Positions 1 to 9,240 of a stretch of DNA of 64,000 nt are shown one piece after another; the stretch's first letter is position 1, and each line of letters opens with the position of its first letter. Position numbers and translations under genes: made by a program. The notes beneath the pieces are model-generated. The model had not been told where the DNA came from, did not search any database, and was given only the letters and a program-made list of their open reading frames with translations. Location of the stretch: assembly GCF_001482385.1 (NCBI RefSeq), contig NZ_CP013611.1, positions 1,116,001 to 1,180,000 of the forward strand, read 5' to 3'. This DNA is from Pseudoalteromonas rubra (GTDB taxonomy: Bacteria; Pseudomonadota; Gammaproteobacteria; Enterobacterales; Alteromonadaceae).

Positions 1-1082
1 TCCTGGTCAAGGTATAAAGCCACCGCGCCGGCAACATGAGGTGCTGCCATTGAGGTACCACTGATAGTGTTAGTAGCGCTGTCTGAGTTATACCATGCAG
101 ATTTGATGCTTGAACCTGGCGCATAGATATCCAGACAAGAGCCGTAGTTAGAGAAACTAGAGCGGCCATCACTGCTTGTTGTAGAACCTACCGTTATCGC
201 GTCAGCCGCACGAGCAGGTGAATAGTTACAGGCATCGCTATTATCATTACCCGCAGCCACAACGAAGGTAACACCCGAGGCAACAGCAGCATTAACCGCA
301 TCATCAACAGCCTGAGATACACCCCCACCCAGACTCATGTTAGCAACTGACGGGCCTGACGCATTATTTTTAACCCAGTCAATCCCTGAAATCACGCCAG
401 AATACGAACCAGAGCCATTACACCCTAATACGCGAACGCCTACAACGTTGACATTTTTCGCAACACCGTACTCTGAACCACCGATAGTACCAGCGACGTG
501 TGTACCGTGACCGTTACAGTCAGACGAGTCTGCATCGTTGTCAACAAAGTCATAACCATGGCTTGCACGATTACCGAACTCACTGTGCGAAATACGCACA
601 CCAGTATCGATGACGTATGCGGTCACACCTGTGCCGTCAAAGTCATAGTGATAGTTTGAATTCAAAGGCAATGCACGCTGATCGACACGGTCAAGGCCCC
701 AAATCGCATTATTCTGATCACCAGAAGCCTGAGGTGTAACAGTGACAATCTGGTCTTGCTCAATATAAGCAATGTTAGGGTCTTTAAGCATTGCTTTAAC
801 ATCGCCTTCAGATGCCTTGACTACCACACCGTTTAGCACGCCGTTAAAGCGTTTAGCAACGCTTACATTATATGCATTGCTAAGTGCCTGTGCCTGGGTG
901 GTCGCATAATCGGAGATAGCCATAGCGCTTTGTGTATTAAGCACGGTTGGCGTTTTAAACACGACAATATAATTGTCTGGAATGGCTTTACCCTGATCTG
1001 CTGTCAATAACTCGGCCTGAGCCATGGACTGTCCAGATAGGCCTGCCAAAACGGCAAAAGCCAGTGTGTTTAGTTTACGCAT
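1..1082 (-). CDS. Secreted S8 family serine peptidase (proteinase K/subtilisin type), 3' end cut by window
   Basis: Reading on the minus strand from an ATG at 1082 gives a signal peptide ending near MAQA, then an inhibitor-I9-like propeptide (about residues 30-115) and a subtilisin catalytic domain. The triad is visible: Asp159 in YVIDTGV, His192 in GHGTHVAG and Ser344 in GTSMAAPHVAG; the oxyanion Asn lies in VVAAGNDN. Length and order match extracellular proteinase K-like enzymes that mature by propeptide removal and degrade proteins outside the cell. The left edge cuts the gene about 17 codons after the catalytic Ser, so any C-terminal P or PPC domain is not visible. RBS-like GGAACAAGT precedes the ATG. 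Confidence 0.95.
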   Translation of the reverse strand, partial: MRKLNTLAFAVLAGLSGQSMAQAELLTADQGKAIPDNYIVVFKTPTVLNTQSAMAISDYATTQAQALSNAYNVSVAKRFNGVLNGVVVKASEGDVKAMLKDPNIAYIEQDQIVTVTPQASGDQNNAIWGLDRVDQRALPLNSNYHYDFDGTGVTAYVIDTGVRISHSEFGNRASHGYDFVDNDADSSDCNGHGTHVAGTIGGSEYGVAKNVNVVGVRVLGCNGSGSYSGVISGIDWVKNNASGPSVANMSLGGGVSQAVDDAVNAAVASGVTFVVAAGNDNSDACNYSPARAADAITVGSTTSSDGRSSFSNYGSCLDIYAPGSSIKSAWYNSDSATNTISGTSMAAPHVAGAVALYLDQ

Positions 1083-1623
1083 ACTTGTTCCTTTTTTGTT
1101 GTTTGGTTAATTTCCAATCAAAATGTAGCGCATATGAAGAAAAAATAAACAACAAATTAGAACATTTATTTAACTACGTTTACAAAGTTTGTAAATTTAA
1201 ATTTACATTAGTTTTTTTCACTTTAGTGAATATTTCATTAGCCTATTGATTTTTAGAATTTAATTTCACTAAACCCCGCCTTTATTACCCATAACAGGTT
1301 TTCCTAACGCCAATTCTTTTCACGTAACCTGTAAGTAACAGGTGTTACACAAGTTCCAGCACCCTCTTTTTTGCAGTTCAATTAACTTCCCCCCGTTCAC
1401 ATACCAGCCTGAACTTTATTGCCCAAACAACAGCTTCCTTGAGGTCAAACCGTTCAAAACTTATATGGTGACATTATCAGAAGTTTTTTCAGACGTGTTG
1501 GTGTAGAGTAATTGCAAAGGGCAGGCAGACACGAATTTTAGAGTACCGAGAGTGGATAGTTGTGTCACTGACTGCAAACTCAATCATGCCCTTCTTGTAA
1601 GTCTATACGTTTAAGGAAAAACC
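1083..1623. other. Intergenic region, AT-rich
   Basis: 541 bp between the divergent protease and the small exported protein. The first 200 bases are strongly AT-rich and must hold the protease promoter. I see no convincing ORF, tRNA or repeat. Confidence 0.6.
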
Positions 1624-2223
1624 ATGAAATTTAAGTATATTGGCTTTATATTGATGGCACTCAGCGTGAATGGTCACGCGGGTATGTGGGCATGGGTAAA
1701 CAACGGCGCCACAAAGTGGCTGAATGGATATCCGGAATGTCAAAGCTACTTTAGCCTTAACTTTGCAGAAAAAGTCACTCCAAAAAGCGCAACGCACTTT
1801 GAATATCAGGCGACCCCATATCAGATTGTGGCGATACCCATAGCTTCATTTTCTGACAAGGATGCAAAGAAAGCAGGTCTAAAAAGCATATTAGAAAGTC
1901 ATCTGGATCATGAGTTTAATTATCTAAAACAGGCCTCCAAAAATCACGTCGTCACAGTACATCAACAAACGTGGCTCGATGGATCAGAGCTTCTTTACTG
2001 GCACCTAAAGCGCCATAATGACGCCGAAGTAAGTCATTTAGTCTCTTTCTCAACGCTCAGTAGCCAGTGCGTCTTTTACATTGTTTCAATGCTCGAAAGC
2101 GAGGGCGACATTGCCAGTACAAAGGAAAATATTCTAAGCATTATCAGAACACTAAATACCCATGTGCCAACTTCACAGGCAGAATTTGAAGCTTTGATCT
2201 CACAGTTCAAACCCAAAGAATGA
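1624..2223 (+). CDS. Hypothetical exported protein
   Basis: 199 residues with a short N-terminal signal peptide (hydrophobic core at about residues 5-15, likely cleavage after GHA). The mature part is soluble, mixed alpha/beta, without a motif I recognise; one region (about 65-110) is Lys-rich and helical. The start is supported by AAGGAAAAACC directly upstream. It is followed after 73 bp by another small exported protein on the same strand, so the two may be co-transcribed. Function unknown; probably periplasmic. Confidence 0.8.
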   Translation: MKFKYIGFILMALSVNGHAGMWAWVNNGATKWLNGYPECQSYFSLNFAEKVTPKSATHFEYQATPYQIVAIPIASFSDKDAKKAGLKSILESHLDHEFNYLKQASKNHVVTVHQQTWLDGSELLYWHLKRHNDAEVSHLVSFSTLSSQCVFYIVSMLESEGDIASTKENILSIIRTLNTHVPTSQAEFEALISQFKPKE

Positions 2224-2296
2224 TCCTGCAAGATTGATAAACGCCTGAGTGGCGCACTAAATCCACTTTTGATGTTAAGTACGCTCCGGAGAGAAA

Positions 2297-2674
2297 GTGA
2301 ATTACATACTGACTATACTATTTGCAATCAGTTTCCAGGCACTGAGCTGCTTGCCACCAATCTCAATAGGGCTGAGCGAATTCCAGATTGAAGTTCCAGA
2401 CCCTCTTTTTTCTGACAAAGCAAATATTCAAGACAGCGAAGGTAGAGTCACAGCTACCGTGTTTTTTGACGCACAAGGGCACGTTGTAAAGCTGAAGAAC
2501 CTAAAAACGTTTCCGGCAACCTTGCCTAAAGAGCCTGTCATCAGGGCATTAAATTCTGCCAGGCGACTTTACTCAGCAGCTAAAGCAACATCCCACGATG
2601 TTGACCTGGTGTTTCCAATTAAATTCAAAGAAAAAATGCGCTTACAACTGAATTTAACGCCACCAATTTTATAG
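2297..2674 (+). CDS. Small exported protein with TonB-C-like fold
   Basis: 125 residues beginning with a GTG that has GGAGAGAAA just upstream. A signal peptide covers about residues 1-18 (cleavage near ALS). The segment at about 45-105 (GRVTATVFFDAQGHVVKLKN, then a helix RALNSARRLYSA and a VFPIKF strand) resembles the beta-alpha-beta pattern of energy-transducer TonB C-terminal domains found in many stand-alone periplasmic proteins. No transmembrane anchor beyond the signal peptide. Role unknown; the TonB-C assignment rests on pattern only. Confidence 0.75.
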   Translation: MNYILTILFAISFQALSCLPPISIGLSEFQIEVPDPLFSDKANIQDSEGRVTATVFFDAQGHVVKLKNLKTFPATLPKEPVIRALNSARRLYSAAKATSHDVDLVFPIKFKEKMRLQLNLTPPIL

Positions 2675-2711
2675 ACTGCTTTACCCGTTATATCACTTTA
2701 AGGACAATCAT

Positions 2712-3143
2712 ATGGCTATTACCATCAGAGCTGCGAAAGCGTCTGATTCACAGGAAATTGCTCAGGTCTCAGAGCACCTCGGATATACAACTCTGTCACC
2801 GACAGAATCTCATGACAACCTCGTTGCACTGCTGGACTCTCCGGACAATAAGGTATTTGTCGCTCAGCTGGGTGGTCGTATTGTTGGCTGGATACATGTT
2901 TTCTTCGCCCGGCGGCTGGCCTCCAACAGCTTTTATGAAATCGGCGGACTGGTTGTACTTCCTGGCACTCGTGGCCAGGGTGTGGGTCGTATGCTGGTAC
3001 AACATGCACTGGCGCACCAGTTAGGGCAATATCGCGTTCGTTGTAATGAATCCAGAAAGGAGGCGCATACGTTTTATGAATCCATTGGGTTCAAGCGCAG
3101 CAAAGTGCAACATGTCTTTGGGGCCGCCTCTGATAACAAATGA
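2712..3143 (+). CDS. GNAT family N-acetyltransferase
   Basis: 143 residues, a complete single GNAT domain. The acetyl-CoA pyrophosphate loop is LPGTRGQGVGRMLVQHA (about residues 79-95), which fits the R/QxxGxG/A motif, followed by the usual CNESRKEAHTFYESIGF segment that ends GNAT folds. AAGGAC lies upstream of the ATG. Substrate cannot be told; relatives acetylate amines on small molecules or proteins. The gene stands 37 bp after the TonB-like gene. Confidence 0.92.
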   Translation: MAITIRAAKASDSQEIAQVSEHLGYTTLSPTESHDNLVALLDSPDNKVFVAQLGGRIVGWIHVFFARRLASNSFYEIGGLVVLPGTRGQGVGRMLVQHALAHQLGQYRVRCNESRKEAHTFYESIGFKRSKVQHVFGAASDNK

Positions 3144-3463
3144 CATTGAATACGCGTGAGGGATTGAACCCAGCCGACTGACTGCCCCTTTCTGACTGTT
3201 GATAATATCACTTTGTTCCCAATACAAAACCACTTGTAAACTTCGCCAAATCTCGTTTTAATGGGCTTAGCGGACAGGCCATGTTTCAGCCCATATATTT
3301 ATGCCGAGCACACAAACGTAATATGACTGAGACACCATGAGGCATGTATCACAGCGAGCAAGTCACTCAAAACCAATTCTGGACACAGAGCAACGAGCTC
3401 CTAAAATCAGAGTATGGCCAAGACGTGCCATACTAAACAAAACACCTCAAAAAGGCGGATAAG
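3144..3463 (+). other. Intergenic region with a possible 30-codon ORF
   Basis: 320 bp before the VOC gene. An ORF at 3344-3436 (ATG to TAA) encodes 30 residues containing QNQFWTQSNELLKSEYG. It looks like the end of a real protein rather than random sequence, but there is no long upstream frame and no good RBS; it may be a relic. Nothing else is visible. Confidence 0.35.
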
Positions 3464-3835
3464 ATGCTTCTGAATAACCCAGTGAGATATTTTGAAATTC
3501 CGGTGACCGACTTAGATCGCGCCACGGCCTTTTATCAAGCCGTTTTTGGCTTTGAGTTCGAACGCGCCCTCATCGATGGTCACAACATGGCTCTATTCCC
3601 ATCAAACGATCAGGTAGCCGGGATCACCGGCGCACTCGTCGAAGGAGACAGTTACATTCCTTCTAAAGCGGGAGCACGTCTGTATTTCCATACAGAAGAC
3701 ATAGACGCCACGCTGGCCAAGGTTCTGTCATTGGGTGGAAAAACCCTCTACCCCAAAACATCTATTTGCGGGTTCGGCTGGGTTGCGGAATTTGAAGATT
3801 CTGAAGGCAACTGCATTGCCCTGCATAATGAGTAA
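3464..3835 (+). CDS. VOC family protein (glyoxalase/bleomycin-resistance fold)
   Basis: 123 residues forming two beta-alpha-beta-beta-beta units: RYFEIPVTDLDRATAFYQAVFGF opens the first and ARLYFHTEDIDATLAKV the second; the end GFGWVAEFEDSEGNCIALH is typical, with Glu near GWVAEFED and His at the C-terminus positioned as possible metal ligands. Family members bind a metal and act as glyoxalases, dioxygenases or antibiotic-binding proteins; nothing here says which. GGCGGATAAG precedes the ATG. Confidence 0.92.
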   Translation: MLLNNPVRYFEIPVTDLDRATAFYQAVFGFEFERALIDGHNMALFPSNDQVAGITGALVEGDSYIPSKAGARLYFHTEDIDATLAKVLSLGGKTLYPKTSICGFGWVAEFEDSEGNCIALHNE

Positions 3836-4027
3836 CCACTTTTTGATTACCTGAGTATCTTTTTGACAACCTGTGTCAGGAGACATCGCTCAGAACATAG
3901 GTACCGCGTGCAACTCAATTTAACCAGTGATAGCCTTTCCAGCAAAGAGCTCAGCCACACGCTTGCTGTCGTTGCGCAATATGGCCAGTCATAGAATGAC
4001 ATTAAGGATAATTAAGGATAATTAACT

Positions 4028-4324
4028 ATGTTCAGAGTGATTTATCAGTGGCAGGTACCCTCTGAAAATATGACTGAATTTCGAACCACATGGCAAGTAA
4101 CAACCGATGAAATACACAGCTCTGTTGGCGGTGCACTTGGCAGTTTTATGTTACAAAGCACCGATTAGCCAGACAAAATACTGATCATAGCCAAATGGCG
4201 TTCTCGCGAAGACTGGCTGCACTGCTAGGGTAACAGCAACCCTGAAAAAATGCAGCGGATGCGTGAACTTGCACAGCGTATTTCGGTAGAAACTTTTGAC
4301 GAGGTAGAAGACAGAACACGCTAG
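4028..4324 (+). pseudogene. Antibiotic biosynthesis monooxygenase (ABM) domain gene with two in-frame amber codons
   Basis: From the ATG at 4028 a single frame of 98 codons runs to TAG at 4322-4324, interrupted only by TAG at 4166-4168 (codon 47) and TAG at 4226-4228 (codon 67). Conceptual translation gives MFRVIYQWQV, a middle ILIIAKWRSREDW and a helix PEKMQRMRELAQ, the layout of ABM/Dabb-type ferredoxin-like proteins of about 100 residues. Codon 47 follows STD and precedes PDK, where a Gln codon CAG would fit, so a C-to-T change is the simplest cause. Frame is otherwise intact, so the loss looks recent. Two copies of AAGGATAATT lie just upstream. Confidence 0.7.
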
Positions 4325-4379
4325 CGCGGCTCCAAAAGAACCATGCCAAATAGTAACAACGCAGTTAAAGGATATGATC

Positions 4380-5168
4380 ATGAATAAGCAGTCAGCATAT
4401 GCAGACATCAACGGCACCTTGTTCCACTATGAACTCAGTGGCAATCCAAATAGTTTGCCTCTGGTCATGATCCATGGTGGCCTGGGTTCAACCCGGGACC
4501 TGGATGTGCTTAGTGAATATTTGATTGAGCACTTCCGTTTGATATCCATCGATTTACGCGGGCAAGGAAAGTCGCACCTGGGCAATGCCCCATTGACTTA
4601 TGCTCAGTATCAGGAAGACATACAAGCCCTGCTTAGTGCGCTGGGTATCAGGCAATATGCCCTGTTTGGCTTCAGTGATGGCGGTATCGTTGCCTATCGC
4701 CTGGCAGCGCAGAAACCTCAGCAGGTTGTTCGCCTGGTTACCCTGGGGTCAGCCTGGCGGCTGGAAGAAAATGATCCGGCAATTGATGCTCTGCAAGGCC
4801 TGACGGTTGAACTCTGGACAGAATTATTTCCTGAGGGAGTCGCTTATTATAACGCCTCAAATCCCACCCCTGACTTCCCCGCTCTGGTTAGTGCGGTGAA
4901 GGCACTCTGGCTCGATACCAGTGAGTCGGGATATCCTTGCGATTTGGTAAGCCAGATCACATGCCCTACCCTCATCATGCGAGGCGATGATGACTTTTTA
5001 TTTTCTTTGTCAGAAGCCGTTGCCCTCAAAGCAAAACTGACTGACGCGAGTTTTGCGAATATTCCATTCACTGCGAATGCCGCTCACCTGGAATTACCTG
5101 AGCTGGTTTGCCCTATCATTCAGCAGTTTTTTATTACGGCAGACGCCACCACTGCATCAAAGAATTAG
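4380..5168 (+). CDS. Alpha/beta hydrolase
   Basis: 262 residues if started at the ATG at 4380; an in-frame ATG at 4374 lies only 1 nt from the AAAGGA ribosome site, while 4380 has a normal 7-nt spacing. The alpha/beta hydrolase fold is clear: oxyanion loop MIHGGLGS, strand SIDLRGQGKS, nucleophile elbow GFSDGG (Ser about residue 99), acid Asp in MRGDDDF and His in AAHLELPE. Likely a cytoplasmic esterase, lactonase or C-C hydrolase of unknown substrate. It begins a three-gene operon with the S66 peptidase (9-nt gap) and a membrane protein. Confidence 0.9.
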   Translation: MNKQSAYADINGTLFHYELSGNPNSLPLVMIHGGLGSTRDLDVLSEYLIEHFRLISIDLRGQGKSHLGNAPLTYAQYQEDIQALLSALGIRQYALFGFSDGGIVAYRLAAQKPQQVVRLVTLGSAWRLEENDPAIDALQGLTVELWTELFPEGVAYYNASNPTPDFPALVSAVKALWLDTSESGYPCDLVSQITCPTLIMRGDDDFLFSLSEAVALKAKLTDASFANIPFTANAAHLELPELVCPIIQQFFITADATTASKN

Positions 5169-5177
5169 AGGACGTTT

Positions 5178-6170
5178 ATGAGCACACAAACGAAAATTGC
5201 ACGTATTGTCTCACCCAGCAGATCGGCAAATATCTTATCAGAAGAGACTGTGGCCACTGCCATTGAAACGCTGGCGGGGCTTGGTATTCAGTGTGACTTT
5301 GCAAAGCATTACATCCACCAGTCGGATACTCTGGCGCAACTAATAACAGACAAAGCACAAGATCTCAATGAAGCCTATGCAGATCCTAACGTCGCACTGA
5401 TCCTGACCACCATAGGTGGCCACAATGCCAACAGAATACTCGACCACCTTAACTGGGAAATGATCCGTACTCAGCCTAAACCCTTGTGCGGCTATTCGGA
5501 CATCACCGTGCTGCTCAATGCCATCTATGCCAAAACAGGTCAGGTAACTTTTCTGGGACCACACTTTTCATCATTTGGTATGCAACAAGGCTTTACGTAC
5601 ACATTAAAGCACTTTGAACACGCATTACTGCATGGTACTGACTATGTACTGGATGTATCTGAAACCTGGTCAGATGATCTTTGGTTTATCGACCAGACCA
5701 GGCGGCAATTTATCAAAAATGCAGGCCCGGTTATCGTCAACCCGGGAAGTTGTGAAGGCACTATTTTAGGCGGCAACCTGTGTTCATTCAACCTGTTACA
5801 GGGAACCCAGTATATGCCAAACCTGACAGGTGCCGTCTTGTTTTTGGAAGAAGACAATCTCCTTGGAGAACTGACTCTGACGGAGTTCGAACGCAATTTA
5901 CAGTCCTTATTGTCTCATCGAGGAGCAGAGCACATTCAGGGTTTGATGATCGGCCGGTTTCAAAAAGACAGCAAAGTCGAACTCAACGACCTGGTTGAGG
6001 TTCTGCGCAGCTTTGAGCAACTTGAACACCGCCCGGTTGTGTGCAATCTCGACTTTGGCCACACCACGCCCATCTTTACTATACCAATTGGCGGGCGATG
6101 TCAGATCAATGCACATAAAGAGACCGTCTCGATAAAAGTGTCACCATGCATTTCAGGCTCAGTGGAATAA
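5178..6170 (+). CDS. S66 family LD-carboxypeptidase / MccF-like serine peptidase
   Basis: 330 residues with S66 landmarks: N-terminal ARIVSPSRS, TTIGGHNANRILDHL, the nucleophile in GYSDITVL (Ser107), a Glu in FLEEDN (about residue 224) and His in FGHTTPI (about 293). The GGHNANR sequence and overall length are closer to MccF, which cleaves the peptide-nucleotide antibiotic microcin C, than to the murein tetrapeptidase LdcA. Either role (detoxification of an acyl-AMP mimic or peptide cleavage) is possible. It sits tightly between an alpha/beta hydrolase and a polytopic membrane protein. Confidence 0.9.
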   Translation: MSTQTKIARIVSPSRSANILSEETVATAIETLAGLGIQCDFAKHYIHQSDTLAQLITDKAQDLNEAYADPNVALILTTIGGHNANRILDHLNWEMIRTQPKPLCGYSDITVLLNAIYAKTGQVTFLGPHFSSFGMQQGFTYTLKHFEHALLHGTDYVLDVSETWSDDLWFIDQTRRQFIKNAGPVIVNPGSCEGTILGGNLCSFNLLQGTQYMPNLTGAVLFLEEDNLLGELTLTEFERNLQSLLSHRGAEHIQGLMIGRFQKDSKVELNDLVEVLRSFEQLEHRPVVCNLDFGHTTPIFTIPIGGRCQINAHKETVSIKVSPCISGSVE

Positions 6171-6174
6171 AAGC

Positions 6175-6888
6175 ATGTCACAGAGCTTAATCACCACGGA
6201 TGATACACACGCCTCACACACTGTACAGCACGCAAACTCAGCCTTGCCCATGTCCTTCTATGTTAAGTGGCTTTGGGCAATTGGCCTGCTGATATTACTG
6301 GGGTTTATTCCAAGTTATGTGCTGCAATTTTCATCCTTAACTGAAGCGCATCACTCGCACGCCTCGGTGTCTTTTTTATGGATCGCTGGCATGCTGGTTC
6401 AGGTAACACTCATTCACTATCAGCGCTACACCCATCATCGCATTCTTGGGTACTTATCAACCTGTGTCTTACTGGCGTTTGTCCTTTCTACCTTATCGCT
6501 ATACGCCAATATATTTCAGACTCAATTTAATACCTCCACTATTTTTCGGCTCGTATTGAGCCTGGATCTGGTACTTTTTCCTGCCTTTATTTTATTCATG
6601 TATAAAGCTATTTTGCGCACTGACTCACCGCATGCACACGCCCACTGGATACTCCTTGCAGCTATGATGCTATTACCACCCGGACTGGGTCGCCTGATCC
6701 ATGGCCTGTTCTTCTTTCCGTTTGATGCACCAGTGCGGTTTTTCTACGAACCCACGGTTGTGCTCACAGGGCTATTCATCTACTCAATAGGGCGTGCACA
6801 ACGCTGGCACTTTAAAAGTACCAAAGCATGCTTAGTGCTATTTATCGCTGCTGTTATTTTCAGTTATGGTGTTGGCTATGGCTTTTAA
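6175..6888 (+). CDS. Hypothetical polytopic membrane protein, His-rich loops
   Basis: 237 residues, start 4 nt after the S66 stop. About seven hydrophobic segments (near 33-52, 68-82, 93-112, 122-145, 155-175, 188-205, 217-235). His residues cluster at membrane borders (AHHSHA, YTHHR, HAHAHW), which could bind a metal or haem but no known motif is complete. Family not recognised. Co-transcription with the upstream hydrolase and S66 peptidase is likely from spacing. Confidence 0.8.
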   Translation: MSQSLITTDDTHASHTVQHANSALPMSFYVKWLWAIGLLILLGFIPSYVLQFSSLTEAHHSHASVSFLWIAGMLVQVTLIHYQRYTHHRILGYLSTCVLLAFVLSTLSLYANIFQTQFNTSTIFRLVLSLDLVLFPAFILFMYKAILRTDSPHAHAHWILLAAMMLLPPGLGRLIHGLFFFPFDAPVRFFYEPTVVLTGLFIYSIGRAQRWHFKSTKACLVLFIAAVIFSYGVGYGF

Positions 6889-7056
6889 TATTGGTCTTAA
6901 TATTGGTATTAATGCCCCCTTTTAAGCTTCGGAAGAACACATGCCAAAAAGAAATAAAAGTAAAGACGAATTGATAAAGCGCTGGCAGAGCCAATAGAAT
7001 ACAGATACCGCTAACGCAAAATCCAACGGGACACATCCATTGCCCGACCATCCTGC

Positions 7057-7660
7057 TTATTTGCCTGATGTGCCTACCTGCGGCTCTACGCTCAAATCAA
7101 ACCCTCTGAAAATGAGCCAAAGTGGTAATAGGAGCTCAAACAAGCCACCAGGAATATACATCCAGGCACCACCCATACTCACATCAAAGAAATCAAACAG
7201 CACTTTCAATAACAGCATGACATAACCCAGCAACCCAAGACCTGCTAATACACGCGGTACCAGGCGATACTTAAACAAAGTGATGTTCAGCAGGAATCCG
7301 AAAATAGCCAGTGCTATCATCCCCATCAGGAAACTAAAATAGCGCTCCGTTTTCAGCGCACTGCCCATAATATAAAGCTGCTCACTGTGCATCACCGATG
7401 CTGGCTGCCAGCTTCTCTCCCATCGCCCCGAATGTCATCAACATCACCGCACCAGATGTCAGCATAGCTGCTTCTATCACACGGCCGGCAATATAACCAA
7501 TCGCAACCCGTTCGCTATATCGCTTAACAATGGGATAAATCACAATGGCAATCCCAACAACCGCTGCACAGTTAATAAACTCAAGTAACGAAGCCAGCGC
7601 CAGTGTTGACTGATTCTATGCTGCCTGATTAAGAAAGTCGGGTGGTCTGTGCGTGATTAG
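7057..7660 (-). pseudogene. DUF4386 membrane protein, N-terminally truncated, one amber and one frameshift
   Basis: The intact-looking piece at 7057-7395 holds the C-terminal half of a DUF4386 protein (MGSALKTERYFSF, RVLAGLG, IPGGLFELLLPLWLI). Upstream, another frame continues the family: PDFLNQAA, then TAG at 7616-7618, NQSTLALASLLEFINCAAVV, YPIVKRYSERVAIGY, RVIEAAMLTSGAVML, MGEKLAASIGDA, ending about 7390 where one missing base would join it to HSEQLYIMGSA. The first transmembrane helix is absent. Thus truncation, an amber codon and a 1-nt deletion have all struck this gene; it is decayed rather than a sequencing slip at a single site. Confidence 0.75.
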
Positions 7661-7734
7661 TAACGCCATTGTCAGGGAGTACCTCAGGATTGTCGTTCGA
7701 TTAGGCCCGTTCGAACTTTTTATTCATATATTTT

Positions 7735-8871
7735 TTAGGCCGTTACGGCCTTTTGTTGTTTACGGTACAAAGATGGTGTGAGCCCCGTGGCTTTTTTAAA
7801 TGCAGTATTAAAAGTCGATTTTGAGTTAAAACCAACTTCAAACTGAATAGTCAGGATCTGCATATCTGTTTCTTTTAGCAGTTTTTCGGCTTGTGAGATC
7901 CGATAGCCATTCACAAACTGAAAGAAATTGGTTTTTAGCAATTGCGATAAAGTCTCTGAAATATGGTTTTCGCTGATACCAATTGCTTTGGAGAGTTTGT
8001 TTAAAGATAAGTCTTCTTCCATAAACAACTGATCCTCTTTCATCGCGCTTTGTAGCTTAACAGCAATACGTTGCATTCTATCCAGACTGACCGTCGACGT
8101 GCGCGGCTGCTCGGATCTGGGTTCTCCTTTATCTGCCTTCACCAATATGGGTTGTTTCAACGCCAGATACGCAAATGCCAGTAAGACACAAGTTTCAAAG
8201 ATAGGCAAAATCACGCCTTGCCCGAACCAACGCCAGCCATAAAAAACGGAAATGTAACCGGTGGCGTAACACAACCACACTAACCCCCAGAACAGTAAAA
8301 TGACCCCAAACCAGCTCAAAGAGCGTGACTCTATTTCAGAAAACCGCTCCATTAATTGCTGACGATGACGACGATGCAGTTTCAATGCACGGAAGAAGTA
8401 AACAGCCGTATACAAAACAAAAATTTGCGTTGCTGCAAAACAGGAAAATAACGCCAGCTTATAGTGCTCAGGGTTACGGGTGGCCGGATCTGCCAGTGCC
8501 AGCTTTTCCGCAGAACTCAGGCTGATGATAAACGGTAGCATCACCGCTATCACCAGAACCGGGCCCGACAGCGCCCACAGATAGGTGCGTTTTGAAAACA
8601 CAGGGTTGGGAGACATAGTGGCACAGGCATACAAATACAAAGCAGGCCCAAGCAGTACACGTAAGGGATATTGAGCCCCCACCAGCCAGGGGACGTACTG
8701 ATAAGCGCCCGTATATACGACTAACTCACCGCAAACATGGATGATCAGCAAAACCAGCAAAGCTATCAGGTAAGTCGTTTGCATTTGCCTGGGTTTATTA
8801 ACCGCCTGCAACAAAGCCAGCGCCAATATGCCAAACATACAGGCGTAAATTAGCGTACCCAATACATTCAT
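7735..8871 (-). CDS. AraC family transcriptional regulator with N-terminal membrane sensor
   Basis: 378 residues. About residues 1-245 contain seven hydrophobic segments forming a 7TM-type sensor; about 275-375 form an AraC/XylS DNA-binding domain with two helix-turn-helix units (LSLNKLSKAIGISENHISE and ILTIQFEVGFNSKSTFNTAF) and the closing GLTPSLYRKQ. Such proteins sense a membrane or periplasmic cue and regulate neighbouring genes. Neighbours are the decayed DUF4386 gene downstream and a divergent serine hydrolase, either of which might be a target. Confidence 0.92.
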   Translation of the reverse strand: MNVLGTLIYACMFGILALALLQAVNKPRQMQTTYLIALLVLLIIHVCGELVVYTGAYQYVPWLVGAQYPLRVLLGPALYLYACATMSPNPVFSKRTYLWALSGPVLVIAVMLPFIISLSSAEKLALADPATRNPEHYKLALFSCFAATQIFVLYTAVYFFRALKLHRRHRQQLMERFSEIESRSLSWFGVILLFWGLVWLCYATGYISVFYGWRWFGQGVILPIFETCVLLAFAYLALKQPILVKADKGEPRSEQPRTSTVSLDRMQRIAVKLQSAMKEDQLFMEEDLSLNKLSKAIGISENHISETLSQLLKTNFFQFVNGYRISQAEKLLKETDMQILTIQFEVGFNSKSTFNTAFKKATGLTPSLYRKQQKAVTA

Positions 8872-9240
8872 TTATTGCTCCCCGAAAAAAGCGCCTTGCG
8901 AAACAATGAGCCTTCTGCTTATCTATTCTTGCTCATGCTGTCATTCGGCTTTATTTTTATTATTATTTTAGCTTTTCAATTATCCAACAGAAGGTCAATA
9001 TTTACAATATGTTAGGGTTTTACCCTGACACACCTAAAAAGACTGAACGAGCACTGGCCACACGAAATCTCATCGAGTCTTCTATCTCACTTCGGATTTT
9101 ATTGCCCTACCTTCACTACTTTTTCACATAGTAACTTGTTAAATTTAGCCGAAATTTATCAGCCCTCGCCTTTTTCAACTCAACAAATGTTCGAAAATCG
9201 TTGTACGGGCACACGACCAGAGCCGGGTAAGGAGAAGTCA
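8872..9240. other. Divergent intergenic region
   Basis: 369 bp between the AraC-type regulator and the serine hydrolase. It must carry both promoters. An in-frame TTG at 9136 extends the hydrolase frame upstream but adds no signal peptide and lacks an RBS. No repeat or RNA gene seen. Confidence 0.5.

Noticed and set aside
6941..6997. 18-codon ORF MPKRNKSKDELIKRWQSQ ending in TAG
   Set aside because: Has a GGAAG upstream, but continued reading gives no family-like sequence; too short to support.
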